From a virus, in IMG/VR virus record IMGVR_UViG_3300020215_000104, positions 1-35,684 of that record: a stretch of 35,684 bases of DNA; one strand, given 5' to 3'. Each line of letters begins with the position of its first letter. The first letter of the stretch is position 1. The notes below the pieces were generated by a model, which saw only the letters and a program-made list of their open reading frames with translations, made no database searches and was not told the DNA's origin. A program made the translations under genes and the position numbers. Of this stretch, positions 15,009-21,612 are shown piece after piece.

Positions 15009-16318
15009 TGGCGCAACCGCCACTGTCGCCGGAGGTCGCCCGCGCAACCCTCGCGGCCTTGGCGCAGCATGGGACCGTCACGGCCGCGGCTGCGGCGTGC
15101 GGCTTATCGCGCGCCACCTTCCAAGCACGGCTCGCGCGGGCGCGGCAGATGGTCGCCGGCACGCCAGCTCCGGCCGCGTCTGAGCCGCACGACTCCATCT
15201 CGGTCTCGGGTGACGCCTGCGAAGTCACCAAGGCCACGACCGAGCGCGTCCGCACACTGGCGGATCTGATTCGCGTCTGCGAGATCGATACGGTCGAATG
15301 GACGGTGGAGCGGTGGGTCTGCAACAAGTGGGACTCGGCTGCGAAGCTCGGGAAGGACGCGAGCGAGCGGATCACCGTCACCGAGTTGTATCAGGTCAAG
15401 GTGTGGCTGAAGCGCAACACGCCGCTCGTCGTCGCGCGAGACGTGCTGGCGGACCTGGTGGCCGATGCGAAGCGCCAGATTGCCCCGCGGCCGTTCAAGC
15501 CGCCACGGTCTCCCCGTGGGTTGATGCTGGAAATTAACCCCACCGACCTGCACCTGGGCAAGCTCGCATGGGGCGCGGAGACCGGGTGGGAGAACTACGA
15601 CGGCAAGATCGCCGAGCGGATTCTCGAGCAGGCCGTCGAGTCCATCGTCGGCCGAGTCGCTGGGCAGAAGTTCGAATCCGTCCTGCTGGTCGCCGGCAGC
15701 GACTTCTACCATTCCGACACTAAGCAGGGCACGACCACCAAGGGCACGCCGCTCGACAACGACAGCCGGTACCACAAGACGTTCCTGTCGGGGCATCGGC
15801 TGCTGGTGCGCGTCATCGATCGGCTCGCGGCGCATGTCGCTCCGGTGCGCGTGGTGGTGGTGCCGGGGAATCACGACACGCTCTCAGCGTTCCATCTCGG
15901 GCACGCGCTCGACTGCTACTACCACCAGACGAAGCACGTCTCGGTCGACAACGCGCCGACGATGCGGAAGTACCACCAGCACGGCCGCGTCATGCTGATG
16001 TTTACCCACGGCAACTCGGGCAAGCTCGAGAAGTATCCGCTGCTGATGGCGCGCGAGCAGCCGCAGATGTGGGCGGACACGTGGTATCGGGAAGCGCACA
16101 CCGGGGACAAGCACCAGACCAAGACCCTCGAGGTCAACGGCGTGCGGGTGCGGATCCTGCCGGCGCTCTGTCCGCCCGATGCGTGGCATTCGGACAATCA
16201 CTTTGTCGGCCAGCAGCGCAGCACGGAGGCGTATCTCTGGCACCGCGAGGAAGGCTTGGTGGGGACGGCGATGTACACCATCCCGTCGCCGAGCGCGTGC
16301 GCGGAAGGGGCGGCGTAA
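15008..16318 (+). CDS. Calcineurin-like metallophosphoesterase with N-terminal HTH
   Basis: The protein has 436 residues. The first 45 residues form a helix-turn-helix-like segment ('AALAQHGTVTAAAAACGLSR'). Residues about 170-400 carry the metallophosphoesterase signatures: Asp180-x-His182 in 'NPTDLHLGK', 'GSDFYHSD' at 230-237, 'PGNHD' at 286-290, His334 in 'FTHGN', and 'GDKHQ' at 366-370. These residues bind two metal ions in calcineurin-like phosphatases. Homologous phage proteins of this size are known to me; their substrate is uncertain. A DNA- or nucleotide-related role is suggested by the HTH part. Confidence 0.85.
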   Translation: MAQPPLSPEVARATLAALAQHGTVTAAAAACGLSRATFQARLARARQMVAGTPAPAASEPHDSISVSGDACEVTKATTERVRTLADLIRVCEIDTVEWTVERWVCNKWDSAAKLGKDASERITVTELYQVKVWLKRNTPLVVARDVLADLVADAKRQIAPRPFKPPRSPRGLMLEINPTDLHLGKLAWGAETGWENYDGKIAERILEQAVESIVGRVAGQKFESVLLVAGSDFYHSDTKQGTTTKGTPLDNDSRYHKTFLSGHRLLVRVIDRLAAHVAPVRVVVVPGNHDTLSAFHLGHALDCYYHQTKHVSVDNAPTMRKYHQHGRVMLMFTHGNSGKLEKYPLLMAREQPQMWADTWYREAHTGDKHQTKTLEVNGVRVRILPALCPPDAWHSDNHFVGQQRSTEAYLWHREEGLVGTAMYTIPSPSACAEGAA

Positions 16319-16861
16319 ATGGACGCGGCGCTGGCGTGGATCGGGCAACTCGTCGAGTTCTTCGGCCGGTTCTTCCCGCGCCTGCTCCTGCTCAATACCA
16401 CTGAGGGCGCGGTCAAGTTCGTGCGCGGCAGTCGCCCGGTGCTGCTCGAGCCGGGCCTGCACTTCTACTGGCCGCTCGTCACCGAAGTCAAAGCGTGGGT
16501 GGTCGCCCGCCAGTCGGTGAACCTCTCGGCGCAGACCATCACGACGAAGGACGGCAAGGTGCTCGCGGTCGGTGGGCTGCTCATCTTCCGCATCGTGGAT
16601 GCGATGCCGCTGATCGCCCATACCTGGAACGCGGACGCCACCGTGCGGGACATCTCGGCCGGCGTGATCCATGACGTGTGTAGCCAGTCGGAGTGGGGCG
16701 AGCTCCAGATGGCGAAGAACGACGGCACGCTCAATCGGGCGCTGAAGCGGGAGTTGCGGCGGCGACTCTCCCGGTTCGGCGTGAAGGTCTTGGACGCGAC
16801 ACTCACCGACTTCGCGCCGTGTCGCGTCTATAAGCTCATCACCAGCAACTCGGCGGACTAA
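16319..16861 (+). CDS. SPFH/band-7 domain protein
   Basis: The protein has 180 residues and starts directly after the previous stop. The first 27 residues are hydrophobic or amphipathic ('AWIGQLVEFFGRFFPRLLLL') and could anchor it to the membrane. The rest is an SPFH (stomatin/prohibitin/HflK) domain: 'NTTEGAVKFVRGSRPVLLEP', 'GLHFYWPLVTEVKAW', 'TITTKDGKVLAVGGLLIFRI'. A helical tail follows ('LKRELRRRLSRFGVKVL'). SPFH proteins assemble into membrane rings and can regulate membrane proteases such as FtsH. A phage copy next to lysis genes is unusual. Its role is unknown. Confidence 0.8.
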   Translation: MDAALAWIGQLVEFFGRFFPRLLLLNTTEGAVKFVRGSRPVLLEPGLHFYWPLVTEVKAWVVARQSVNLSAQTITTKDGKVLAVGGLLIFRIVDAMPLIAHTWNADATVRDISAGVIHDVCSQSEWGELQMAKNDGTLNRALKRELRRRLSRFGVKVLDATLTDFAPCRVYKLITSNSAD

Positions 16862-17118
16862 TGGACACCACAGCACTGCTCACCGAACGCGGGACCACGC
16901 ACGGATCGTTCACCGATAACGCCCGGTACGCCCAACGGCTCCGCGCCTTCTGGCGTACCTCGCCAGCCTGGGAGTCGATGCCCGACGAACACCGGGAAGC
17001 TCTGGATCAGATTGCCGGCAAGCTGTCGCGCATCCTGTCGGGGCAATCGACGTTCCGGGACCATTTCGACGACATCGCTGGTTACTCGGTGCTGGCGGCG
17101 AACGCATGCCCGCGCTGA
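16861..17118 (+). CDS. DUF6378-like phage protein
   Basis: The protein has 85 residues and its ATG overlaps the upstream stop. The pattern 'ERGTTHGSFTDNARYAQRLR', then 'EALDQIAGKLSRILSG' and 'HFDDIAGYSVLA', is the signature of a widespread small phage protein family (DUF6378, as I recall). It is all-helical. The MazG-like look of 'Q...K..RI...' suggests nucleotide binding, but that is only a resemblance. It overlaps the next gene by 13 nt. Confidence 0.75.
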   Translation: MDTTALLTERGTTHGSFTDNARYAQRLRAFWRTSPAWESMPDEHREALDQIAGKLSRILSGQSTFRDHFDDIAGYSVLAANACPR

Positions 17119-17357
17119 CCGGGCTGTTCCTACGAGGCTTCTGTCAAGTGTTCCCCGTCGCCGCGAATACCGCGCTCATCGCCCGCGGCCACCTGTGGGC
17201 GGTGTTCGTGCTCGGCTACTGGATCAGTCTGGTGTGGCGGAAGAACGCCCGCCATGCGGCGGCGGAGTGGGGCGGGCTAACGGATCACGCCTACGCGCTC
17301 GGCGCGGCCGTGGCGAGCGTCTCAGGGCCGGCGCTCGTCGCTTGGTGGCTGGCCTAG
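17106..17357 (+). CDS. Small two-span membrane protein
   Basis: The protein has 83 residues, with two or three hydrophobic segments: 'LFLRGFCQVFPVAANTALIA' at the start, 'LWAVFVLGYWISLVW' in the middle, and 'AYALGAAVASVSGPALVAWW' at the end. The middle loop is basic ('RKNARHAAAEW'). Similar membrane proteins are frequent at the end of phage late operons, as far as I recall. It is the last plus-strand gene before the terminator at 17388. It may take part in lysis or exclusion; no family was confirmed. Confidence 0.65.
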   Translation: MPALTGLFLRGFCQVFPVAANTALIARGHLWAVFVLGYWISLVWRKNARHAAAEWGGLTDHAYALGAAVASVSGPALVAWWLA

Positions 17358-17368
17358 CCGGTTCGGAA

Positions 17369-17595
17369 CCAGACTCGGTACCACAGACCGGATCCGACAT
17401 CGTCTGAATCCGGCCTGTTTTGTCCATTTCCGTCCCCCACAGTTTGCGCGGCTTACAAGGCGAAACCCGCGTCTTTATTGGAGGAAAATGACACGAAAGT
17501 GTTGGGGCGGATGACGGGTCTCGAAGGCGTCAGCCGCGCTGATAACTACTTATCCCGCTGATCGTTAGCGCCGGGTCCAGACTCGGGAACCACAG
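17369..17595. repeat. Imperfect direct repeat pair beside the integrase gene
   Basis: CCAGACTCGGTACCACAG at 17369-17386 recurs as CCAGACTCGGGAACCACAG at 17577-17595, differing by one substitution and one insertion. The second copy lies inside the 3' end of the integrase gene. The 208-nt spacing and the place next to the recombinase are compatible with an attachment or arm-binding site, but no core identity with a host gene can be tested here. The gap 17424-17545 also holds two tiny frames, at about 17488, with a GGAGGAAA before the first ATG; I do not call them genes. Confidence 0.35.
17388..17421 (+). terminator. Terminator-like hairpin ending the late operon
   Basis: CCGGAT at 17388-17393 pairs with ATCCGG at 17408-17413; the 14-nt loop contains a further 3-bp GAC/GTC pair. 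CCTGTTTTG follows immediately, giving a short T run. It lies 30 nt after the last plus-strand late gene and before the convergent integrase. It would stop late transcription from entering the integrase gene. The stem is short, so strength is uncertain. Confidence 0.55.
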
Positions 17596-18697
17596 AAAAT
17601 CCCCCAAACCGCCCTTCGAGCGCCTCGCTCATCCGCTGCAACCGGCTGTTCAGGACGGGCACATACATCCGTCGCGTCATGCGCGGATCGGTGTGGCCAG
17701 CGCCGGCCGCGATGTCGTGGAGGTCGATGCCGCGCTCGCTGGCGGTAATCCAGGTCGAGTGCCGCGCCTGGTAGAACCGCACGCCCGCCGGCCAGCCCGC
17801 CGAGCGCAGCGCCCGCACGAAGCCGCCGTGGAAGAACGGCCCCCACGCATTCGCCTCTTTGAAGAGTTGCCAGGCGGCGAGCATATCGTCGTTCAGGTAG
17901 AGGCCGGGGCAGAAGCCGCCTTTGCCGTCCCGCGGCACCCACACGCGCTGCTCGAGATCGACATCGCCCGGTTCGGCGCGCATGACCTCGGACGGGCGCT
18001 TGCCGGTCGACACCAGCACACGGAAGCGGGCGCGCGTCTTGGCGTCCTTCAGGATGCCGGCACGCTCGCGGCGCTGGAGTTCCTGATCGATGGCGATCAT
18101 CGTCGCATCGGGCACGCGCTGGATCGGCGTGCGCGTCACGGGTAAGTGCGCGACGTCATCGCAGGGTGTCGGCGCCTTCGCCCCGTCGAGCACATGGAAC
18201 AGGTGGCGGAGCGTGTCGCAGTAGTGGTTGATCGTCTTGGGCGATAGCGGGCCGGTATGCACGCGGCGCCGTTTGGTCGGCTGCGGGCGATCCGGCCGGC
18301 CTTCGGTGAGCCAGTAGACGCGGGCGGCGAGGACATCGGCGCTCGTGAGGCGGTGCCGGTAGACGTTGCCGTAGAGTTCGCACCACGCGACTAGGTGATC
18401 CTCGCGATCGTCGGCCGACTTCAGGTGCGCGACCAGCTTCAGGTATCGGGCGGCATCGCGGCGTAGGGTGTACAGCTCCGCGGCGGGTGTGGCCTCCCGG
18501 CCCTTGGCGGTCAGCTCGGCGTGCTTGGCCTTCAGCTCTTTGAGGGTCGAGTCGGGCGGCATCCGCTCGGAATACGGCACGCCGCCCACGGTCACGCGGA
18601 CTTCGTAGCTGCTGCCCTTCTGGCCGTCCTTGCCGTCCTTCGAGCCGTCGCGATAAATGCCTTTCGCGACGCGGACGCGCTTACCGACGCGGGGCAT
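17546..18697 (-). CDS. int: Tyrosine-type site-specific integrase
   Basis: The protein has 383 residues and is read on the minus strand. It joins an N-terminal DNA-binding part (residues 1-60, basic), a SAM-like core-binding domain (about 80-185) and a catalytic domain (about 195-370). Catalytic residues are visible: Arg234 in 'STGKRPSEVM', Lys259 in 'RDGKGG', Arg312 and His313 in 'FYQARHSTWI', His335 in 'GAGHTD' and the nucleophile Tyr345 in 'RRMYVPV'. The usual first His of box II is replaced by Tyr309, a tolerated variant. It would integrate or excise the phage genome. It converges with the late operon. Confidence 0.93.
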   Translation of the reverse strand: MPRVGKRVRVAKGIYRDGSKDGKDGQKGSSYEVRVTVGGVPYSERMPPDSTLKELKAKHAELTAKGREATPAAELYTLRRDAARYLKLVAHLKSADDREDHLVAWCELYGNVYRHRLTSADVLAARVYWLTEGRPDRPQPTKRRRVHTGPLSPKTINHYCDTLRHLFHVLDGAKAPTPCDDVAHLPVTRTPIQRVPDATMIAIDQELQRRERAGILKDAKTRARFRVLVSTGKRPSEVMRAEPGDVDLEQRVWVPRDGKGGFCPGLYLNDDMLAAWQLFKEANAWGPFFHGGFVRALRSAGWPAGVRFYQARHSTWITASERGIDLHDIAAGAGHTDPRMTRRMYVPVLNSRLQRMSEALEGRFGGFSVVPESGPGANDQRDK

Positions 18698-18727
18698 GTG
18701 TGACCTTGGATGTCATGGACTTTCGCT

Positions 18728-18767
18728 ATTCTTTTGCGGACGGCATACGACAGAATCGTAAAAGAAT
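18728..18767. repeat. Inverted repeat in the AT-richer integrase upstream region
   Basis: ATTCTTTT at 18728-18735 and AAAAGAAT at 18760-18767 are exact reverse complements 24 nt apart; the interval carries a second short inverted pair (ACGA/TCGT). The region 18698-18869 is AT-richer than its surroundings and lies directly upstream of the integrase gene. It could bind a regulator, the excisionase or integrase arms. No convincing sigma-70 promoter for the integrase was found in it, though TTGTTA on the minus strand is a possible -35. Confidence 0.4.
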
Positions 18768-18869
18768 TAACAACCTCAGCCATTGAAACGGAGTACAAAC
18801 TGATCTACCGTTGCGTCGGCATCCTGATTTTCTTCCGTCCGTAATACCGTCTTGACCGGAGTGTGTTCC

Positions 18870-19178
18870 ATGCCTCACTCGTCGGCGGCGTCCCCGTTAG
18901 TGAGTGCCTTGGAGGCCGTTACCCTCGGCGTCCTCGGTTTGCCCTTGGATGTGGTGCAGGAGCAATTCTTAGCCCTGCCTCCTGATCTGCAGGCGGCGAT
19001 TCTGCTGTGGATTCGTCGCGAATGGGAGATGCACGGCGCTTGTCTGCAAAGTGCATCATCCGCTTCAAGATGCCACGCGCCTCTTCATCCAACGCCGGCC
19101 ACAGCTCGGCAATCTGCCGTCCTTCGATTTCCGCGTCGGTCAAAGCGCGCGGCGCAGCTACATCCGCCCCCTCGATAA
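18870..19178 (+). CDS. Uncertain small gene convergent with and overlapping the repressor
   Basis: The frame has 102 residues from the ATG at 18870, with GGAG about 9 nt upstream. The first 50 residues look protein-like and helical ('SALEAVTLGVLGLPLDVVQE', 'LPPDLQAAILLWIRREWE'). The second half ('SASSASRCHAPLHPTPATAR') is antisense to the repressor and looks like a shadow. The last 260 nt overlap the repressor gene on the other strand. Either this gene or the repressor tail may be annotated too long. No family was recognised. Confidence 0.35.
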   Translation: MPHSSAASPLVSALEAVTLGVLGLPLDVVQEQFLALPPDLQAAILLWIRREWEMHGACLQSASSASRCHAPLHPTPATARQSAVLRFPRRSKRAAQLHPPPR

Positions 19179-19395
19179 ACGTGGAGAGCGGCACCCCGAT
19201 CGCCCGACAGATGGCCACGGCGGTATCCAGGTCCGCCCACCGCGGCTCGGGCGCGTTCTCGTCCACGTATTGCGTGACCCAATTCGGTGTTCGATCAATG
19301 GCTCGCGCCAAGGCTGAGGCGCGGCCATGTTCGGCTTTCACATATGCCCGCACGTACGCCTTCAGGCGCTGTGCGATCGGCCCCGCCTTCGCCAT
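18919..19395 (-). CDS. XRE-family repressor (CI-like position)
   Basis: The protein has 158 residues and is read on the minus strand. The N-terminal half carries a helix-turn-helix ('GRASALARAIDRTPNWVTQY' at about 24-43), followed by 'ADLDTAVAICRAIGVPLSTF'. The C-terminal 45 residues are Pro/Arg-rich and disordered. There is no LexA-type Ser-Lys protease domain, so induction would not follow the lambda CI route. It faces the Cro-like gene across the operators at 19409-19486, where it probably binds TTCACGA half-sites. It would maintain lysogeny. The gene overlaps a plus-strand frame at its 3' end. Confidence 0.8.
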   Translation of the reverse strand: MAKAGPIAQRLKAYVRAYVKAEHGRASALARAIDRTPNWVTQYVDENAPEPRWADLDTAVAICRAIGVPLSTFIEGADVAAPRALTDAEIEGRQIAELWPALDEEARGILKRMMHFADKRRASPIRDESTAESPPADQEAGLRIAPAPHPRANRGRRG

Positions 19396-19408
19396 TCATC
19401 TCGCATCT

Positions 19409-19486
19409 TCTGTGAAAAAGTTCACGAAGTAATAACTTTCACGAACCGCTAAAAATAGTTGTTGACGCGAGTTCACGATTCGTGAA
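19409..19486. promoter_or_regulatory. Operator cluster of the genetic switch
   Basis: TTCACGA occurs at 19421-19427, 19438-19444 and 19472-19478. The last is half of a perfect 15-bp palindrome, TTCACGATTCGTGAA (19472-19486). The first is paired with TCTGTGAA at 19409-19416 as a weaker inverted half. The 102-nt space between the divergent repressor and Cro-like genes therefore holds about three operators. The strongest lies within the promoter of the Cro-like gene. Binding by the repressor and Cro is inferred from position. Confidence 0.75.
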
Positions 19487-19490
19487 TACT
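19462..19490 (+). promoter_or_regulatory. Sigma-70-type promoter of the Cro-like gene (PR-like)
   Basis: TTGACG (19462-19467, 5 of 6 consensus bases) and AATACT (19485-19490, 4 of 6) are spaced by exactly 17 nt. The strong palindromic operator at 19472-19486 fills the spacer, so a bound repressor would exclude polymerase. The expected start point, about 7 nt after the -10 box, falls at 19497-19498, on the start codon of the Cro-like gene. Confidence 0.72.
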
Positions 19491-19497
19491 CTGCGTC

Positions 19498-19746
19498 ATG
19501 CTTCCGAAGGCCAAGCGCGACGCAATCAGGCGGCACTTCCGCCTGCTCCGCATCGCCATCGATAAGACCCAACTCGAAGTCGAGCAGGAAGCCGGCATCG
19601 CGGCCGGTCGCTACTGGCAGATCGAGAACGGCGTCAAGTTGCCCGAGCCCGACGAGTGCCGGCGACTGGCGCGCGTGTTCCGGGTCCGGGTCGGGGATCT
19701 CCCAACCGCCACCACCGAGCCGCCGAAGGAGGCGAAGGCGTCATGA
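19498..19746 (+). CDS. Cro-like XRE regulator
   Basis: The protein has 82 residues. It is a single helix-turn-helix domain: 'RRHFRLLRIAIDKTQLEVEQ', then 'EAGIAAGRYWQIENGVKLPE', which is the XRE pattern of helix 2, turn and recognition helix. 'PDECRRLARVFRVRVGDLP' completes the fold. It is divergent from the repressor and is the first gene of the early operon, as Cro is in lambdoid phages. No Shine-Dalgarno site precedes the ATG and the predicted transcript starts at the ATG, so the message may be leaderless. The last 10 residues are basic and disordered. Confidence 0.82.
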   Translation: MLPKAKRDAIRRHFRLLRIAIDKTQLEVEQEAGIAAGRYWQIENGVKLPEPDECRRLARVFRVRVGDLPTATTEPPKEAKAS

Positions 19747-19988
19747 CGCCTCGCGCCTTCGATCCGCTGGATCGCGCGACGTGGCCCGACGTCCTCTCGA
19801 TCGAGGAAGTCGCCCTCATCTATCGCCGGAGTGCGGAAGGCATCCGGCATTCCCTGAAACCGAGTGCGCGACGGGTGGCGTTCAGCCCGCGCCCGTTCTT
19901 GGGTCGGCCGTTGCGCTGGCGCAAGGCGGACGTGATGCGGGACTTGGACGGCCAGCGGTCGGTGCCGTCGCTGCGGAGGCTCGCATAG
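19743..19988 (+). CDS. Excisionase-like DNA-binding protein
   Basis: The protein has 81 residues and its ATGA overlaps the Cro-like stop. 'LSIEEVALIYRRSAEGIRHS' resembles the winged-helix of HTH_17/excisionase proteins, and 'FLGRPLRWRKADVMRDLDGQ' resembles the wing-and-helix end ('R.W...D...'). It may act as the excision factor with the integrase, or as a transcription regulator. The gene lies second in the early operon. Assignment to the MerR/Xis-like group is moderate. Confidence 0.65.
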   Translation: MTPRAFDPLDRATWPDVLSIEEVALIYRRSAEGIRHSLKPSARRVAFSPRPFLGRPLRWRKADVMRDLDGQRSVPSLRRLA

Positions 19989-19990
19989 CC

Positions 19991-20152
19991 ATGTCGATCG
20001 ACCTGGTGCTCGACGGCTGGATGGCGGCGCTGGTGGTCGCGACCGTGTGCGAAGGCATCGCCCTGGTGTGGGTGCTGCGACAGGTGCGGGCACGGACGCA
20101 TCAGGCGAATCCTCACTGGACAGAGGAAGGGAAAGGACCGCAGCGATGGTGA
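19991..20152 (+). CDS. Small membrane protein
   Basis: The protein has 53 residues and starts 2 nt after the previous stop. One membrane span is visible, 'AALVVATVCEGIALVWVL', followed by a basic tail ('RQVRARTHQANPHW'). It overlaps the next ATG by 7 nt. Small one-span proteins are common in early phage operons, where they may exclude other phages or alter host membrane enzymes. No family was recognised. Confidence 0.55.
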   Translation: MSIDLVLDGWMAALVVATVCEGIALVWVLRQVRARTHQANPHWTEEGKGPQRW

Positions 20153-20454
20153 AGAAGAACGAAGGGTCGCGCGTGGAGGGTGCGGGAGTCGCGAGCGACG
20201 GTTACTCCCTTGTTGACGATCTGCGCGATGCCGCCGACTACCTGCGGAGTCTCGATGCGGAGTTCATGCCGGACCCCGCGATGTTGGCGAGTTGTGGCGA
20301 CGCCATCGGTCGCGCGCTGGTGGTGCTGGCGCAGCGAGACGCGCTGCTGGCGTCGCTGAAGGCCATCCGGTTTCTCTCCGGTCGGGTCTGGGGTATCGCG
20401 GCAGCCGCCATTGTCTCGGTCGAACCGGCCGAGCGAGAGAAGGAGAGCAAGTAG
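20146..20454 (+). CDS. Small early protein with shared N-terminal module
   Basis: The protein has 102 residues. It starts 'MVKKNEGSRVEGAGVASDGY', has a helical middle ('SLVDDLRDAADYLRSLDAEF') and ends with 'AQRDALLASLKAIRFLSG' and 'VEPAEREKESK'. Both its N-terminus and its 'QRDALLA' end recur in the next gene, so the pair likely arose by partial duplication. The helical C-terminus looks like a short coiled coil. Function is unknown. Confidence 0.65.
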   Translation: MVKKNEGSRVEGAGVASDGYSLVDDLRDAADYLRSLDAEFMPDPAMLASCGDAIGRALVVLAQRDALLASLKAIRFLSGRVWGIAAAAIVSVEPAEREKESK

Positions 20455-20510
20455 ATGGCGACGAAGAAAGACACAGATACGCGCGTGGAGGGTGCGGGAG
20501 TCGTGAGCGA
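20169..20510 (+). repeat. 30-bp direct repeat at the 5' ends of two adjacent genes
   Basis: Bases 20169-20198 (starting GCGCGTGGAGGGTGCGGGAG) and 20481-20510 are 30 nt long and differ at a single position. They lie 23 and 26 nt after their start codons and in the same reading frame (encoding RVEGAGV). Shorter copies of the GCGCGTGGA core occur in the same codon frame at 23108, 34114 and 35212, with a variant at 26057. Confidence 0.85.
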
Positions 20511-21219
20511 GCCCCAACGTACCGCGGCCTTCGTTGCGCCCAACTCGGATGAGGCCGCCGTGATGGCGGCATGCCGGGACCATTCCGTGTGGCGGCTGGT
20601 GAATCGAGTCGAGGCACTGGTCGAAGCCACCAGGCAAGCGCCAGCCCATTTCCTGCGCCACGCAGCGTCTATCTCGTGGCTGCTTGCCGAGATCCGTGGC
20701 GAAGTGCGGAAATCGGTGATGGCGCAGAGCGCCAACACTAGTGACCCGCAAGTCGACTTCGCGCTTCAGGTACTCCGCAACTGTGGCGTCGATACCGAGT
20801 GCGGCGCGTGCATGGAGATCGCGTTCTGTGGCTCGCATCTGACGGCGCCGGAGCATGAGTGCGGGCGCGCGATGCTCGCGAACAAGCTGATTCAGCCGCT
20901 CCCGTGGCGCGCGGAAGCCCAATGCGATGACCTGTGGCGCGTCGTCGACACCAACGACTTCACGGTGCTTGGCGGCGTCACGGCCGACGAGGCCCGCTAC
21001 ATCGTGGAAGCCTGCAACGCCTATCCCGCCCTCAAGGCGCAGCGAGACGCGCTGCTGGCGGCGCTGAAGGCGGCGACCGGGTACATGACGAACGCAGTCA
21101 TCGGCGTGAGAGCCGGCGAGAAAAAGGATGCGACTGTCGCCACCTTGAACGCTGGCCTGTACCGCACGCGCGCCGCCATTGCCTCGGTCGAATCGGCCGA
21201 GCGCGAGCAGGAGAAGTAG
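20455..21219 (+). CDS. Early protein with shared N-terminal module
   Basis: The protein has 254 residues; GGAGAG precedes the ATG. It starts 'MATKKDTDTRVEGAGVVSEP'. A middle domain has conserved-looking Cys ('RNCGVDTECGACMEIAFCGS') and His/Cys ('LTAPEHECGRAML') clusters. The C-terminal part has 'ALKAQRDALLAALKAATGYM' and 'SVESAEREQEK', matching the previous gene. It is probably a modular early protein with a zinc-binding middle. No family was recognised. Confidence 0.65.
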   Translation: MATKKDTDTRVEGAGVVSEPQRTAAFVAPNSDEAAVMAACRDHSVWRLVNRVEALVEATRQAPAHFLRHAASISWLLAEIRGEVRKSVMAQSANTSDPQVDFALQVLRNCGVDTECGACMEIAFCGSHLTAPEHECGRAMLANKLIQPLPWRAEAQCDDLWRVVDTNDFTVLGGVTADEARYIVEACNAYPALKAQRDALLAALKAATGYMTNAVIGVRAGEKKDATVATLNAGLYRTRAAIASVESAEREQEK

Positions 21220-21612
21220 GTGGCGATCGATCAGCCGAACGAGCCGACGCACATCTACGAACTGAACTGGCGCGGCGAGGTGTGTTCCTACCCGATTGTG
21301 CACCGCACGACTAAGACCGTCGTGGTGCGCTCTGGCTACGACGGGCGCAACCGCCGCGTGTCGCTCCATAACGCCAATTTCTCTGTCGAGGCGCTGTGGG
21401 ACCGCGTGCTGGACGAAGCCGACCGGGAGGTCATGTTGGCGCACGCGCGGTGGCTGGGCGCCAAGGCCCGGAGGCAGGAGCGTTACGACCGCGCGCCCTC
21501 GTCGGTCCGTGAGGCGCGCGGCGATCAATCGCCAGCGGCCGGGCGCGAGTCCGACGCGGAACGCGGACGCGAAGCCGTCCCCGCGCCGCAGATCCAAAAG
21601 GACGTGCGCTGA
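21220..21612 (+). CDS. Small early protein, basic C-terminus
   Basis: The protein has 130 residues from the GTG at 21220, directly after the upstream TAG. A compact beta domain ('IYELNWRGEVCSYPIVHRTT', 'VVVRSGYDGRNRRVSLHNAN') is followed by a helix and an Arg-rich tail. The last 13 codons overlie a 39-nt repeat (21563-21601) shared with the end of the gene at 27288, but read in a different frame. Its TGATG overlap with the next gene shows coupling. Role unknown. Confidence 0.65.
   Translation: MAIDQPNEPTHIYELNWRGEVCSYPIVHRTTKTVVVRSGYDGRNRRVSLHNANFSVEALWDRVLDEADREVMLAHARWLGAKARRQERYDRAPSSVREARGDQSPAAGRESDAERGREAVPAPQIQKDVR
21563..21601 (+). repeat. Dispersed repeat, copy 1 (gene 3' end)
   Basis: This 39-nt stretch (starting GCGGACGCGAAGCCGTCCCC) matches 27660-27699 with about four differences including one indel. 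Shorter relatives of its centre (GCGAAGCCCTCCCCGCGCCG) lie at 33414-33433, and more degenerate ones near 34037 and 34468. The copies are translated in different frames, so the similarity is at DNA level. Confidence 0.75.

Noticed and set aside
17361-17545. tRNA gene or tRNA-derived attachment core
   Set aside because: No cloverleaf with a T-loop and acceptor stem could be drawn, and no tRNA-like 3' end was found.
17488-17559. Two tiny frames after a GGAGGAAA site between terminator and integrase
   Set aside because: They encode only 8 and 16 residues and run into the integrase 3' end; no evidence beyond the ribosome-binding-like sequence.
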